Shown here one piece after another: positions 8,082 to 17,243 of a stretch of DNA of 64,000 nucleotides. The translations under genes were made by a program, and so were the position numbers. Each line of letters opens with the position of its first letter. The first letter of the stretch is position 1. The stretch lies in contig DDUM01000031.1 of NCBI GenBank assembly GCA_002344795.1, positions 62,001-126,000 on the forward strand, read 5' to 3'. The stretch is from Flammeovirgaceae bacterium UBA2338. Its GTDB lineage: Bacteria; Bacteroidota; Bacteroidia; Cytophagales; Cyclobacteriaceae. Below the pieces are notes generated by a model that was given only the letters and a program-made list of their open reading frames with translations, ran no database searches and was not told the DNA's origin.

Positions 8082-9533
8082 TTAGGACTTTTCAAGACAC
8101 TTAGTGTCTATTTTACCATCACAGTTGAGGAAGAAATCCGTTCTGATTTTAGAAACACAATTGCCCTCATAGTCTTCCTCATAATGATTAAGACGAAGCA
8201 CCTGGTTATCCAGCAAAGCATCCTCGAAAAGTTGGGTGTTGTGCGGAGGCATAAGCGGATCGAGATCGTTGGTGATAATCAGTGTTGGTATTGGAATATT
8301 TTCAAGCGTGTTCTCTTCCTGCGAAACGCGACCATCATGCCATTGAACGAGGGCAGGAATAAAAGCCTGGAACCATGCTACACCTTCGGCCAATTCAGGA
8401 TTGGACTCCATAAAAGCAGAGACGTTGGAAGGTGTTTTATCAGAATATTCTTCATATGCAGTAAAGCTAAAGAACGTAGAATTGTTGGCGCCTTTAAGCA
8501 TTCTTGCCGGGAAATCGCCCAACTCCTCTATTGTGGTGGTGTCTCTCACATTGATGGCATGAACAAATCGGGGAACGGTTTCAAAAGCATCCGCCTTATA
8601 AAATAGGTATCGGATGAAGAATACGGCATCCTGTGGATTTAGCGTGAAGTCCCTATCCAATAATCTTACCGTAAAAGGATTGTCCTTCAATGATTGAATG
8701 GCCTCTATCGTTTCTGCCTGGAGATTAGGGTGAGCAGCACTACAAGCAGAGTCACTGGCGCACTGTTCATAGAGTCGGTTGAAGGCCCTGATTAAATGGG
8801 GAAAGCGTGCCTCCAATGCTGTGTTGTCGAGAATAGTGGGCTTGTCAAGAATGGCAGCATGAATCTTTGAAGTGAAATACTTCATCGTCATTATTCCCAG
8901 CTTCGTGCCATAGTAGGTGCCGTAGATGTTGTACTTTTCATAAGGAAGGGCTCCCATTAAAGTGCCAAGGTCTTTCGCGTTTTGGGTAGAGTTATACTTG
9001 GAAAGATTGATTCCAAGACTCTTTATCTCAGCCACTTTGTCTTGCATGGCCTTTAAGGTGATTTCTTTTTCTTCTTCAGAAGAAGCATCTGCAGCAATAA
9101 TGTTGATGAACGTTTCACTGATGTCGGGTAGCGGGCTCGATAAACCGATGCCTCGTTGCTCCACCACAATAAGATCCCCTACTTGTCGGGCTTCATGATC
9201 CTCCCAGCGGTCGGGTCTATCCAATGTTCGCCCACCAGGCCCGGCTGGGAGGTAAATTACAGGAATGGCATCAGCGCTTTTATTCTTTGATTTAAATATG
9301 GCAAAAGCAATCTGAATTGATTTTCCCATTGGCTTGGAATGATCCTCAGGGACGGTGAGAAATCCGCATTGAACATCTTCCTTATTTTTCCAGTTCTCCC
9401 ACGAGGAACAATCACAATAGGTTATTGGGTCTGCCTCACTATCACAGGACCAGGAAGCGACAGCAAAAAGCAATACTGCGAGTATATTGATTATATAAGA
9501 ATGGCCAAACATGCTTAAAGTTTGAATATTCAA
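8082..9533 (-). CDS. secreted alpha/beta-hydrolase, S33 / TAP-like family, nucleophile serine replaced
   Basis: A 483-residue protein with an N-terminal hydrophobic signal ending near C30 (SWSC, a weak lipobox). It aligns by eye with proline-iminopeptidase/TAP-type hydrolases: an oxyanion region IYLPAGPGG (about 93-101), a VEQRGIGLSSP motif (124-133), then the nucleophile elbow and a C-terminal segment with TNDLDPLMPP and a later histidine (H450). Where the family has G-x-S-Y-G, this protein reads IYGTYYGT, with Y207 at the serine position (TAC, one base from TCC). An Asp (423 or 425) and H450 look retained. The many cysteines suggest an exported protein with disulfides. It is therefore a hydrolase-fold protein that may be catalytically dead, or may bind its ligand without cleaving it. 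A second possible start is the ATG at codon 8. Confidence 0.85.
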   Translation of the reverse strand: MNIQTLSMFGHSYIINILAVLLFAVASWSCDSEADPITYCDCSSWENWKNKEDVQCGFLTVPEDHSKPMGKSIQIAFAIFKSKNKSADAIPVIYLPAGPGGRTLDRPDRWEDHEARQVGDLIVVEQRGIGLSSPLPDISETFINIIAADASSEEEKEITLKAMQDKVAEIKSLGINLSKYNSTQNAKDLGTLMGALPYEKYNIYGTYYGTKLGIMTMKYFTSKIHAAILDKPTILDNTALEARFPHLIRAFNRLYEQCASDSACSAAHPNLQAETIEAIQSLKDNPFTVRLLDRDFTLNPQDAVFFIRYLFYKADAFETVPRFVHAINVRDTTTIEELGDFPARMLKGANNSTFFSFTAYEEYSDKTPSNVSAFMESNPELAEGVAWFQAFIPALVQWHDGRVSQEENTLENIPIPTLIITNDLDPLMPPHNTQLFEDALLDNQVLRLNHYEEDYEGNCVSKIRTDFFLNCDGKIDTKCLEKS

Positions 9534-9632
9534 ACTACCCTAAAAAATCAGTTAATTGAACGGGATATTGTTTGAACGGATACCGATTATACCCATAATG
9601 GGGTTTTTAGCTATAGGGTTCAAAAATAGGAA

Positions 9633-10043
9633 TTATTTTTTCTTTGACTTGTTTGAGGCCAACGATTTTTTACGAATTGCTGTTTGCTTAGGCAATTTCT
9701 TTTTGATTGATTTTTTTTGAGGAGATAAGGCATCTACAAATTCTACTCCCATTTGTATCCAATAAGAGAGATCCTTTTCTTTTATAAATCCATCAGGCGC
9801 TACAAAGACAAAGCCCTTTAAAGGCCGGCCAGTAAAGTCCATCTCTCTGCCATAGGGATGAGAAAGTGCTTCATTATACCGACTTGCTATCACCCTTACC
9901 ATCAAATCGTCTTTCACTATACCGCAGCACATTTTGCTTTTATACATAAAACAGAGCCCACCCATCATTTTCTTTTCTTCCACCTTTTTATGAACGACCA
10001 ATTTTTCGCGAACACGATCCGCCAACTTTTCATTATAGGCCAT
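9633..10043 (-). CDS. TfoX N-terminal-domain protein
   Basis: A 136-residue cytoplasmic protein. Residues 1-100 look like the TfoX/Sxy N-terminal domain: EEKKMMGGLCFMYKSKMCCGIV is followed by a beta strand region and a YGREMDFTGRPLKGFVFV segment. In proteobacteria TfoX regulates competence, but stand-alone TfoX-N proteins in Bacteroidota have no assigned function. The C-terminal 30 residues are a lysine/serine-rich tail that could bind nucleic acid. The downstream end of the M20 gene lies 3 bases away on the same strand, so the two are likely co-transcribed. No TfoX C-terminal domain is present. Confidence 0.75.
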   Translation of the reverse strand: MAYNEKLADRVREKLVVHKKVEEKKMMGGLCFMYKSKMCCGIVKDDLMVRVIASRYNEALSHPYGREMDFTGRPLKGFVFVAPDGFIKEKDLSYWIQMGVEFVDALSPQKKSIKKKLPKQTAIRKKSLASNKSKKK

Positions 10044-10046
10044 AGA

Positions 10047-11336
10047 TCAAAACTTAGCTTTGTCCAATTTTAAAATTGTTTGCAACAACACACTGGCACC
10101 ATTGGCCATATCCTGAGGAGAGGTAAATTCTTTTGGAGAGTGGCTGATGCCATCTTTACTGGGAACAAAGATCATTCCTGTAGGCGCAATTCGGGCCATG
10201 TCTTGTGTATCGTGACCTGCGCCACTGGGCATGAACTTGTGGGTTAATCCCAGATTTTTGGCAGAGGCGGCAATTAAATTTTGAATGCGCTTATCCGTCA
10301 TGGCCGGAATATCTTCATTTAGATCGCTGTAGCTGATGGCCACACCTGTTTCTTTTTCAATTGTTTTGGCAGCAAGTTCAATTTTATCGAAGACAGCAAG
10401 GATTTTTTCAAAATCAAGATCCCTTATTTCCAATGTCATCTCTACTTTACCAGGAATCACATTAGGCGCACCCGGCAATGCATTAATTTTTCCATTAGTG
10501 GCCACTTGTCGGCCTTCAATAGAACGCGCTATTCGATTGGTCTCCACCACAAATTTGGCGGCAGCCAACATGGCATCCTGCCTTTGATCCATGGGTGTGG
10601 TTCCTGCATGGTTAGCCTTTCCGGTAAAAGTGACCATCCATTGTTTTATACCTACAATGCCCTCCACCACACCAATGTTTATTCCTTCACGATCCAGAAA
10701 CCCACCTTGCTCAATGTGCAGTTCAAGAAAGGCTTTGAAGTCGCCCTTTTTTCTGGCTGCCTCGCGAAAGCGTGTGGGATCACCTCCAATATCAATCATT
10801 CCTTGTCGTAGGGTCTTTCCACTGCTGCTTACCAACGACAATTCTTCTTCTGTAAGAATGCCGCTGATGGCCTCACTTCCCACCAGACCACCTTCTTCAT
10901 TTTGAAAAATGAAAACCTCAAGCGGATGCTCCGTAACGATATTATTTTCGTTCATCAGCTCAATGCATTCTATCGCACCAAGCGAGCCCACATCTCCATC
11001 GTAATTTCCTCCTCCGGGAACACTATCAATATGAGAACCAAAGGCAATAGCGGGGAGGTTGTTGTTTTTCCCTTTTCGCTTTCCGATTATGTTGCCCGCT
11101 TTATCAATACTTACTTCCAGTCCGGCATTCTTCATTAAACCCATTACATATTGCCTTCCGGCAATATCGGCATCGCTATAGGCTACACGACTCACGCCTC
11201 CTTCAGGATTAGCACCAAATTGTGAAAGGGCTTTTATCCTTTCCTCCATTCGTTCCGGGCTTGCTTTAATAAGGTTTTGTGCAAAACAATGAGAGGATAA
11301 AAGAGCTATGAATGCAACGGTAATAATTGGTTTCAT
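10047..11336 (-). CDS. exported M20 amidohydrolase, N-carbamoyl-amino-acid hydrolase / allantoate amidohydrolase type
   Basis: A 429-residue M20 metallohydrolase with a clean Sec signal peptide (cleavage after SHCFAQ, about residue 20). The di-metal site reads SHIDSVPGGGNYDGDVG (H102, D113), then FQNEEGG (E147/E148), LELHIEQGG and, near the end, SGAGHDTQDMA. This set, especially the HIEQG and GHDTQD motifs, is typical of the hydantoinase/carbamoylase branch, which cleaves N-carbamoyl amino acids, allantoate or ureidoglycolate. The substrate cannot be chosen from the sequence and no purine-catabolism genes are nearby. The ATG at 11336 is preferred because the longer form adds only six polar residues before the signal peptide. 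It precedes the TfoX-N gene by 3 bases. Confidence 0.88.
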   Translation of the reverse strand: MKPIITVAFIALLSSHCFAQNLIKASPERMEERIKALSQFGANPEGGVSRVAYSDADIAGRQYVMGLMKNAGLEVSIDKAGNIIGKRKGKNNNLPAIAFGSHIDSVPGGGNYDGDVGSLGAIECIELMNENNIVTEHPLEVFIFQNEEGGLVGSEAISGILTEEELSLVSSSGKTLRQGMIDIGGDPTRFREAARKKGDFKAFLELHIEQGGFLDREGINIGVVEGIVGIKQWMVTFTGKANHAGTTPMDQRQDAMLAAAKFVVETNRIARSIEGRQVATNGKINALPGAPNVIPGKVEMTLEIRDLDFEKILAVFDKIELAAKTIEKETGVAISYSDLNEDIPAMTDKRIQNLIAASAKNLGLTHKFMPSGAGHDTQDMARIAPTGMIFVPSKDGISHSPKEFTSPQDMANGASVLLQTILKLDKAKF

Positions 11337-11564
11337 GGGCTGGGATTTTGTCATTTGAAGTTGATCAGTAATTTCTAAACGTTGGATATCTATATTTCCT
11401 GGAGTATCGAATTTACTTATTTTAAAACAGATATCACTTATAGTGGTAGGAGAGATTGTTTGTCCTTATTGCCGTTAATATTCGTTTCTGAGAAGGGACG
11501 GAAACAGCCAAAGGATTATGCGCTTCCCTAATATTATTAGTATCTAATCTGACTTGAATCCAAC

Positions 11565-11595
11565 AAAAACGGCTCTGAATTTCAGAGCCGTTTTT
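11565..11595 (-). terminator. strong Rho-independent terminator, symmetrical
   Basis: A perfect 15-bp inverted repeat (AAAAACGGCTCTGAA and its complement around a single T) is flanked by A and T runs, so it can work in both directions. Its main role is to end the BNR-protein transcript, whose stop lies 27 bases away. Confidence 0.9.
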
Positions 11596-11621
11596 ATAAT
11601 CAATTACTATATGCTGGTTGT

Positions 11622-14600
11622 TTACATCTTAGGCCCCAGTTTTGTATAGGGTGTCACGATCGTACTGAACCTATTTTTAAGTTCTTCATACCGGTCATAA
11701 GCATCTTTTCCAGGCCTTTGGTCAGCTTGATTCAACATAGATCGCAGATAGCGAAGTTGGTCAATCAACATAGGGGTCATGTAAATTCCATCTGTAGTAA
11801 CCAGTTGTTCTTCGATTTGCGCCAAGCGCTTATCTTCCTGAGTATACTGCTTTACCCTCTTTCCGTCTTTTATCAGTTTGGCTAATTCTTTTCTACGGGT
11901 TTTGATTTCTTCAGCCACTCTTTTACTGGAATCCTCCAAAGCAATGACTTGCATTGAAAGATTTTCCTGAGCGCGAAGATCTTCCATGCCAGTTTTGGTT
12001 ACGTCCAGCTTAGGATCAACTTTTACTTCAAAGGATTGCACTTGTGTTTCTCCATTCACGGTCAAGCGCGCCTGATACACTCCGGGGCGCACCATTGGCC
12101 CTCCGCGTAAGCTTCTTGCCGGATCTTTATCCCATGGACCCTCATGAGATAAATCCCAACGGAACCGATGTGTCCCCACTTCTTTGTTCAAATCTGCTTT
12201 TGATTTTTTGGTTTCAAAACCAGTAGCCATATCAACACCTACCTTAGTGGTATCTTTTGGAGGAGTTGCGCTGGTGAATGTTCTTACAACTCTGTTGTCA
12301 GGATTTAGAATTTCTAATTTTATGTCCTGTGTGGGCTTGGATTTCAGTGTATAATCAATGGTAACACCAGCACCAGGGTAGTAGGGGATGTCATTTTTTC
12401 CAGTGCCGCGGTACCTCAAGCGGAAAGCATCTTCTGGCTGGAACAAGTAGGCTGTTTTAGCTGCTTTGGCTTTTACCAATTCATGGATAGGCGAAATGTT
12501 ATCCATCACCCAAAACGATCTGCCCATGGTAGAAAGAATTAAATCCTTTCTGAAGACCTTGATATCAGTGATGGGAGTAATGGGTAAGTTCTGCTGAAAC
12601 GATTGCCAGGTGGCTCCATCATTAAATGAAATGAATAAACCGTATTCAGTTCCTGCATAGAGTAAACCTTCCTGATCAGGGTCTTCACGAACCGTTCTTG
12701 TAGGAAATCCTTCAGGGATACCATTCGTGCCCGTGGTAAGCAACGTCCAGCTTTCGCCATAGTCGGAGGTTTTGTAAATATAAGGCATCCAGTCACCCAA
12801 CTGATAACGTAAAATAGCCGCATAAGCTTTTCCTTCCTTGTGAGGAGAGGGCTCAATACAATCTACGCGACCTCCGGGGGGCAGTTGTTTTGGAGTTACA
12901 TTTTTCCAGTTCTTGCCACCATCTTTTGTTACGTGTATAGGACCATCATTGGCACCCACCCAAAGCACTCCTTCTTTTAATTTAGACTCGTTGATCTCAT
13001 AAATGGTGCTGTAGTATTCTTCTCCTGTCACATCCCTGGTGATGGGAGATCCGGAAATTACCTGTTTGCCTGGCTCATTGGCAGTTAAGTCTCCGGATAT
13101 GGTCTCCCAGGTAACACCATCATTGGTGGTCTTGTGCAAAAATTGTGATCCGTGGTACACGACATCCGGATTGTGTGACGACACATAAATAGGGGATACA
13201 CGCTGAAAGCGGTATTTCAGATCCTTTGGATTGTGACCATAAATGTTGGTAGCGCCCACATAGTATTGACGCTCCTGCCCGGAACGCTTGTCATACACCC
13301 CAAAACGTCCTTTGCAATTTGAATACACAATATTGGGATTCCCTGGCTTGGGAACAGCGGGTCCTGTTTCACAACCCCCTACAGCCATCCAGAAAGCGCG
13401 CGCACCCCCGGGGGCATCGTATGGAGGAAGGGAAGGTACTGCGATAGTGGTGTTGTCCTGTTGTCCTGCGTACAGCCAATAGGGATATTGATCGTCTACT
13501 TCAACCTGATACAGTTCTGCGGTAGGTTGGTTTTCCTGAGTTGACCACGACTTACCTCCATTGAATGTAATATTGGCGCCACCATCATTGGATTGAATAT
13601 ATTGTGATGTGTCTGTAGGATTGATCCACATATCATGGTTATCACCGTGCGGAGGTTCTACTTCTCCCCAGGTTTTACCAGCATCCACTGATTTATGAAA
13701 ATTAGTGGCCAACACATAAATCACATCAGCATTCTGTGGATTGGCATCAATGTTACAATAATAAAACGGTCTGTCCGTAAGTGCCTTTTTATTATTCACC
13801 AATCGGAATGATTCTCCCTGGTCATCGGAGCGATATACACCGCGTTCTTCTTTAGGGGCTTCAATCAATGCATATACCCGATTAGGATCAGCCGGAGAAA
13901 CAGCAAAATCAATTTTCCCGATCAGCCCCTGGGGCAATCCTTTGGTTATTTTTTTCCAATTGTCACCTCCGTCAACGGATTTGTATATACCTCCAATCTT
14001 ATCAGCACCGCTGATAATTGTCCATGGCGTGCGTTTGTTGCGCCACATGGAGGCGTAAATAATATTTGGGTTATTAGGAGCAAACTCGATGTCCACTGCA
14101 CCTACACTATCGGAAACATAAAGGATGTTTTCCCAGCTCTTGCCTCCATCTTTGGTTCGGTATACTCCTCTTTCTTTATTGGAGTTGAAAGGCTGTCCCT
14201 GGGCAGCAACGTATACCAGATTGGGGTTGGTAGGATGCATTTCAACAGCTCCGATTTGTCCTACTTTTTCCAAACCAATGTGTGTCCAGGTTTTTCCTGC
14301 ATTTTCAGATTTGTACATCCCATCCCCTACAATGATGTTGGAGCGGATACCATCTGAACCCGTACCTACATATATAATTTGGGGATCTTCCTGGTATACT
14401 TTGATAGTACCTATAGAGGGTGACTTGAAAAAGCCATCAGAGATATTGAACCAGTTGGTGCCATAATCATCTGTTTTCCAAACACCTCCACCTGTGGTGC
14501 CCATATAGAAAGTGCCTGGTTGCTTTACAGCGCCTTGCACCGTAGTAGATCTACCCCCACGGGTAGGGCCTACATTGCGAAAGGTCAGGGCTTTGAAAAA

Positions 14601-14693
14601 TGTAGAGTCAGAAGCAGATACCTGTGCATCAACCTGTGTGATGGGGGATGTGCACAGCAGCAGAATAAGAAACCTAAAGATTTTGGATGTCAT
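11622..14693 (-). CDS. secreted BNR/Asp-box repeat (VPS10/sortilin-like propeller) protein
   Basis: A 1023-residue exported protein. The signal peptide ends near VDAQ (about residue 24). From about residue 35 to 750 it consists of repeated propeller blades with the Asp-box motif S-x-D-x-G-x-x-W (for example KTDDYGTNW, KSENAGKTW, RTKDGGKSW, KSVDGGDNW, KTSDYGESW). After the propeller comes a beta-sandwich region like FlgD/Fn3 (DNRVVRTFTS, about 800-900), then a charged helical C-terminus. Many Bacteroidota carry near-identical architectures, often labelled glycosyl hydrolase. I see no catalytic evidence for that label, and a binding or surface role is as likely. No T9SS sorting domain is visible. 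It is followed by a strong terminator and appears monocistronic. Confidence 0.85.
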   Translation of the reverse strand: MTSKIFRFLILLLCTSPITQVDAQVSASDSTFFKALTFRNVGPTRGGRSTTVQGAVKQPGTFYMGTTGGGVWKTDDYGTNWFNISDGFFKSPSIGTIKVYQEDPQIIYVGTGSDGIRSNIIVGDGMYKSENAGKTWTHIGLEKVGQIGAVEMHPTNPNLVYVAAQGQPFNSNKERGVYRTKDGGKSWENILYVSDSVGAVDIEFAPNNPNIIYASMWRNKRTPWTIISGADKIGGIYKSVDGGDNWKKITKGLPQGLIGKIDFAVSPADPNRVYALIEAPKEERGVYRSDDQGESFRLVNNKKALTDRPFYYCNIDANPQNADVIYVLATNFHKSVDAGKTWGEVEPPHGDNHDMWINPTDTSQYIQSNDGGANITFNGGKSWSTQENQPTAELYQVEVDDQYPYWLYAGQQDNTTIAVPSLPPYDAPGGARAFWMAVGGCETGPAVPKPGNPNIVYSNCKGRFGVYDKRSGQERQYYVGATNIYGHNPKDLKYRFQRVSPIYVSSHNPDVVYHGSQFLHKTTNDGVTWETISGDLTANEPGKQVISGSPITRDVTGEEYYSTIYEINESKLKEGVLWVGANDGPIHVTKDGGKNWKNVTPKQLPPGGRVDCIEPSPHKEGKAYAAILRYQLGDWMPYIYKTSDYGESWTLLTTGTNGIPEGFPTRTVREDPDQEGLLYAGTEYGLFISFNDGATWQSFQQNLPITPITDIKVFRKDLILSTMGRSFWVMDNISPIHELVKAKAAKTAYLFQPEDAFRLRYRGTGKNDIPYYPGAGVTIDYTLKSKPTQDIKLEILNPDNRVVRTFTSATPPKDTTKVGVDMATGFETKKSKADLNKEVGTHRFRWDLSHEGPWDKDPARSLRGGPMVRPGVYQARLTVNGETQVQSFEVKVDPKLDVTKTGMEDLRAQENLSMQVIALEDSSKRVAEEIKTRRKELAKLIKDGKRVKQYTQEDKRLAQIEEQLVTTDGIYMTPMLIDQLRYLRSMLNQADQRPGKDAYDRYEELKNRFSTIVTPYTKLGPKM

Positions 14694-14744
14694 ATTAAAG
14701 GGTTAGAATTTGAGTCTATTCAGTCTTGTATAAAAATGCTTCAT

Positions 14745-14790
14745 TTGGAGGGATACTCCAATAAAGTTTTGCTAAACGTCCTATATAGGA
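14745..14790. promoter_or_regulatory. two dyad symmetries upstream of the BNR gene
   Basis: TTGGAG-N5-CTCCAA (14745-14761) and a perfect 12-bp palindrome TCCTATATAGGA (14779-14790) lie 50-100 bases upstream of the BNR protein start. They could be operators or a processed leader; there is no second copy in the window to support a regulon. Confidence 0.3.
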
Positions 14791-14823
14791 TTTAACAGGC
14801 GATAGATTTTAACTCTCTGGGCG

Positions 14824-15366
14824 TTACGACAACAAAAAAAGAAAGATCAATGGAAATATTATTCCTATCAAAGCCAATTTGAAGCCTCTGCTTCTAAAAC
14901 TGTTTTTGCCCTTCTCTATGAACATACCGGTAAAAGCGATAACCATCATAGCGGCTCCAAAGAGATCAGAATAGTAAATCCACCAATTGCTGGTATCCTG
15001 ATGCAGTTGAGTCATTTGTCCCAAAAGAGGAATAGTACGATACGTAACAATGCTTCCTTTACCAATGGCCAGGTCTATTTTTACATCGTTATTAACATAG
15101 GAAACCGTCAACTCACCTTCGCTGACTTGATAGCGCCTTAGCTCATCATCAATGCCCTGATCGCTAGTGAATTTTGAAATATAGGCGTCCGTTATCTGCT
15201 CTTTAGCAACCGGGTTTATATTGACTTCTCTTGTATCAGCCGTGTATTTTCTTGGGTTGAGTGTTCTCCGGTGATTGAGAAATATTCCGGAGAATGAAAA
15301 AGCGATTATTAAACCTACATAAAAGTAGGCGATGTCTCTATGGGTGTTGCGTGCTGTAAGTTTCAT
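14824..15366 (-). CDS. PepSY-associated transmembrane protein (PepSY_TM-like type)
   Basis: A 180-residue membrane protein. TM1 (about 12-30, DIAYFYVGLIIAFSFSGIFL) is followed by the characteristic NHRRTLNPRKY motif, then a periplasmic PepSY-like domain (about 45-125) and a pair of C-terminal helices (133-148 and 162-179) separated by a basic loop. Such proteins are common in Bacteroidota, often near TonB receptors or iron-reduction genes, but nothing of that kind is adjacent. The function is not established; related PepSY_TM proteins have been linked to electron transfer to siderophore iron. No clear partner in the neighbouring genes. Confidence 0.75.
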   Translation of the reverse strand: MKLTARNTHRDIAYFYVGLIIAFSFSGIFLNHRRTLNPRKYTADTREVNINPVAKEQITDAYISKFTSDQGIDDELRRYQVSEGELTVSYVNNDVKIDLAIGKGSIVTYRTIPLLGQMTQLHQDTSNWWIYYSDLFGAAMMVIAFTGMFIEKGKNSFRSRGFKLALIGIIFPLIFLFLLS

Positions 15367-15449
15367 TTGGCGTCAAAAATTTTCGTGCGCCAATTTAAAC
15401 ACAAATTAATTTTAGGTTTACTCTTTCTCAGAGTAATTAGTGCTTTTTA

Positions 15450-17174
15450 TTATTTAATAATAAACCAGACCTTGTCAATCAACCCTTCACTGACATGGTA
15501 AATGACTGTGGCCTTTACTTCTTCACTTCCACTTCCAATCACTCTCTCCTGATCAATAATGTAATCTCCCATCACATTTCTGTTCACTACTTCTGCATAC
15601 AGATTGGCACTTTCAAATCGCGTAGCATAGCGCTCTCTCATTTGATCAATCCCCTCCAATATAAGTTCGTTAGGGAAATTGTAGAGTTTTACCTCTTTGC
15701 TGTACACAGACAAAAAACCTTCAAGGTCATGCGCATTGTAGGCGACTAATTGACGCTGAGCCAAATCCTCTGGCGTTGGAGAAAGTAATTCCTTAGGATT
15801 AAATACTTCTCCATCCTTAATCACCAATGCAACGGAACTGTAATTTGTTGCATCTTCTAATGGGTTTTTGTCCAGGATCACCATGTCAGCCAGTTTCCCG
15901 GACGCAATTGAACCCAATTCCTTTTGTCTTCCGATTAGTTTGGCCCCGTTCAACGTGGAGTTGATAAGAATTTCATTGGGAGACAATCCGGCCGTCTGCA
16001 TGATGCTTAATTCCTGATGCATGGAGGAGGCGTGCAATGTCCCAATATTTCCAGCATCCGTTCCGGTAGCGATCGTCACACCGGCCTCCTGCAATTTTTT
16101 TAAATTCTTTTTCGCAATCCGGATGCGTTCGCTTGCTGATTCAATGGCAGGATTTGGGTCTGCCATAATGGACTTAACCCGATCGGGTAATTTTTCTTTG
16201 TCTATTTTTCGCAAGTCAAAAAGAGAACCCATAAAATACGGGTCAGCGATTTCAAAATCAGCTGAAGTAAAATCAAAACGTTGAGCAAACGTGCGGTTAT
16301 ATCCATCCAACACGCTAATGCTGGAGGTATAAATCGTACCATTTTGTTTTAAAAGTTTTATAAACTCATCATCTACTTCTTTGTCGTCTACACTGTGTAC
16401 CAATATATCAGCCCCTGCCCGAACGGAAGCTTTTGCAGTAGCCAGTTGTGTGGCGTGTACCGCAACACGGATGCCGTGCTTATGACTTTGATCAATCGTT
16501 CGTTGTATGAGCTTGAGGTTATCTTCAAAATTAAGTTGTGGTGATACGATGAACCAGATTTTTACAAAATCTGCTTTTTGACCGGCCAGCTGCTGAACCA
16601 GTTTATCTACCTCCTCATTACTGGATACTTTCACAATAGGAGGGTCACCGACATCTAATTTTGGGTTGGCAACGGTTGAAATCAACGGCCCTGCAACAAA
16701 CACACGCGGGGCACTGCGAGCGCTGTTGGCTTGTGCTCTGATATCAAAATTCAACATCGGCCCACCCACATCGGCTACGGTCGTTACGCCAGCACTTAAG
16801 TAGCGGGCGAATGTTCTGGGTAATCTCTCCTTGATTAGGGCGAGTTCTTGCTCATAACTAATCACCTCACGCAGGTCGATAGCATCTGGCCGGGTATACA
16901 ATCCGCCTGACTGGAAAAAATGAACGTGAGCGTCAATGAGTCCGGGGATAAGATATTTCCCTGTGGCATCAATTATTTCAGTGCCTTCAGGCAGTTTTAC
17001 CTTTCCGGTCTTTCCTGTTTTTTCAATGTTGTTGTTGTTGATGAGTACTGTTGCATTTTCCAGAGGCTTATCTCCGTTGCTATTGATTAATGTAGCTCCA
17101 ACGATGGCCTTGTATTGTGCTTGTGCAACCAGTCCACCCGAAAGCAGTAAGAGTAATACAATAACTTTTTTCAT
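15450..17174 (-). CDS. exported amidohydrolase fused to an NTF2/SnoaL-like domain
   Basis: A 574-residue protein with a Sec signal (cleavage after QAQ, residue 20). The amidohydrolase domain begins with the composite sandwich and has the metal motif DAHVH (H83, H85) after IPGLI. It continues with the VAVHATQ and ILVHSVDD histidine motifs and GTDAGNIGTLHA near residues 370-385. It resembles imidazolonepropionase/prolidase-type amidohydrolases. From about residue 465 a separate ~110-residue segment (QRQLVAYNAHDLEGFLSVYS onward) looks like an NTF2/SnoaL fold, with the typical alternating strands. The fusion is continuous in one frame with no stop or shift between the domains. The substrate is unknown; the fused pocket could bind a ligand or product. 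Confidence 0.85.
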   Translation of the reverse strand: MKKVIVLLLLLSGGLVAQAQYKAIVGATLINSNGDKPLENATVLINNNNIEKTGKTGKVKLPEGTEIIDATGKYLIPGLIDAHVHFFQSGGLYTRPDAIDLREVISYEQELALIKERLPRTFARYLSAGVTTVADVGGPMLNFDIRAQANSARSAPRVFVAGPLISTVANPKLDVGDPPIVKVSSNEEVDKLVQQLAGQKADFVKIWFIVSPQLNFEDNLKLIQRTIDQSHKHGIRVAVHATQLATAKASVRAGADILVHSVDDKEVDDEFIKLLKQNGTIYTSSISVLDGYNRTFAQRFDFTSADFEIADPYFMGSLFDLRKIDKEKLPDRVKSIMADPNPAIESASERIRIAKKNLKKLQEAGVTIATGTDAGNIGTLHASSMHQELSIMQTAGLSPNEILINSTLNGAKLIGRQKELGSIASGKLADMVILDKNPLEDATNYSSVALVIKDGEVFNPKELLSPTPEDLAQRQLVAYNAHDLEGFLSVYSKEVKLYNFPNELILEGIDQMRERYATRFESANLYAEVVNRNVMGDYIIDQERVIGSGSEEVKATVIYHVSEGLIDKVWFIIK

Positions 17175-17212
17175 AGGGTTTATTTTGAACTCTGTGATAA
17201 AGCGAAGATAAT

Positions 17213-17220
17213 TAAATTTG
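17213..17220 (+). promoter_or_regulatory. perfect Bacteroidota -7 box for the fructosamine-kinase-like gene
   Basis: TAAATTTG matches the TAnnTTTG box exactly and lies 23 bases upstream of the ATG. The nearest TTTG upstream is 25 bases away, a little beyond the usual spacing. On the opposite strand TATCTTCG with a TTG 16 bases upstream could serve the divergent amidohydrolase. Confidence 0.4.
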
Positions 17221-17243
17221 ATAGATCAATTTTTGATAGTTCA

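Noticed and set aside
8082..9533. the hydrolase as a lipoprotein
   Set aside because: A cysteine follows the signal (SWSC), but the residues at -3 to -1 do not fit the lipobox well, and several other cysteines follow. I left it as exported.
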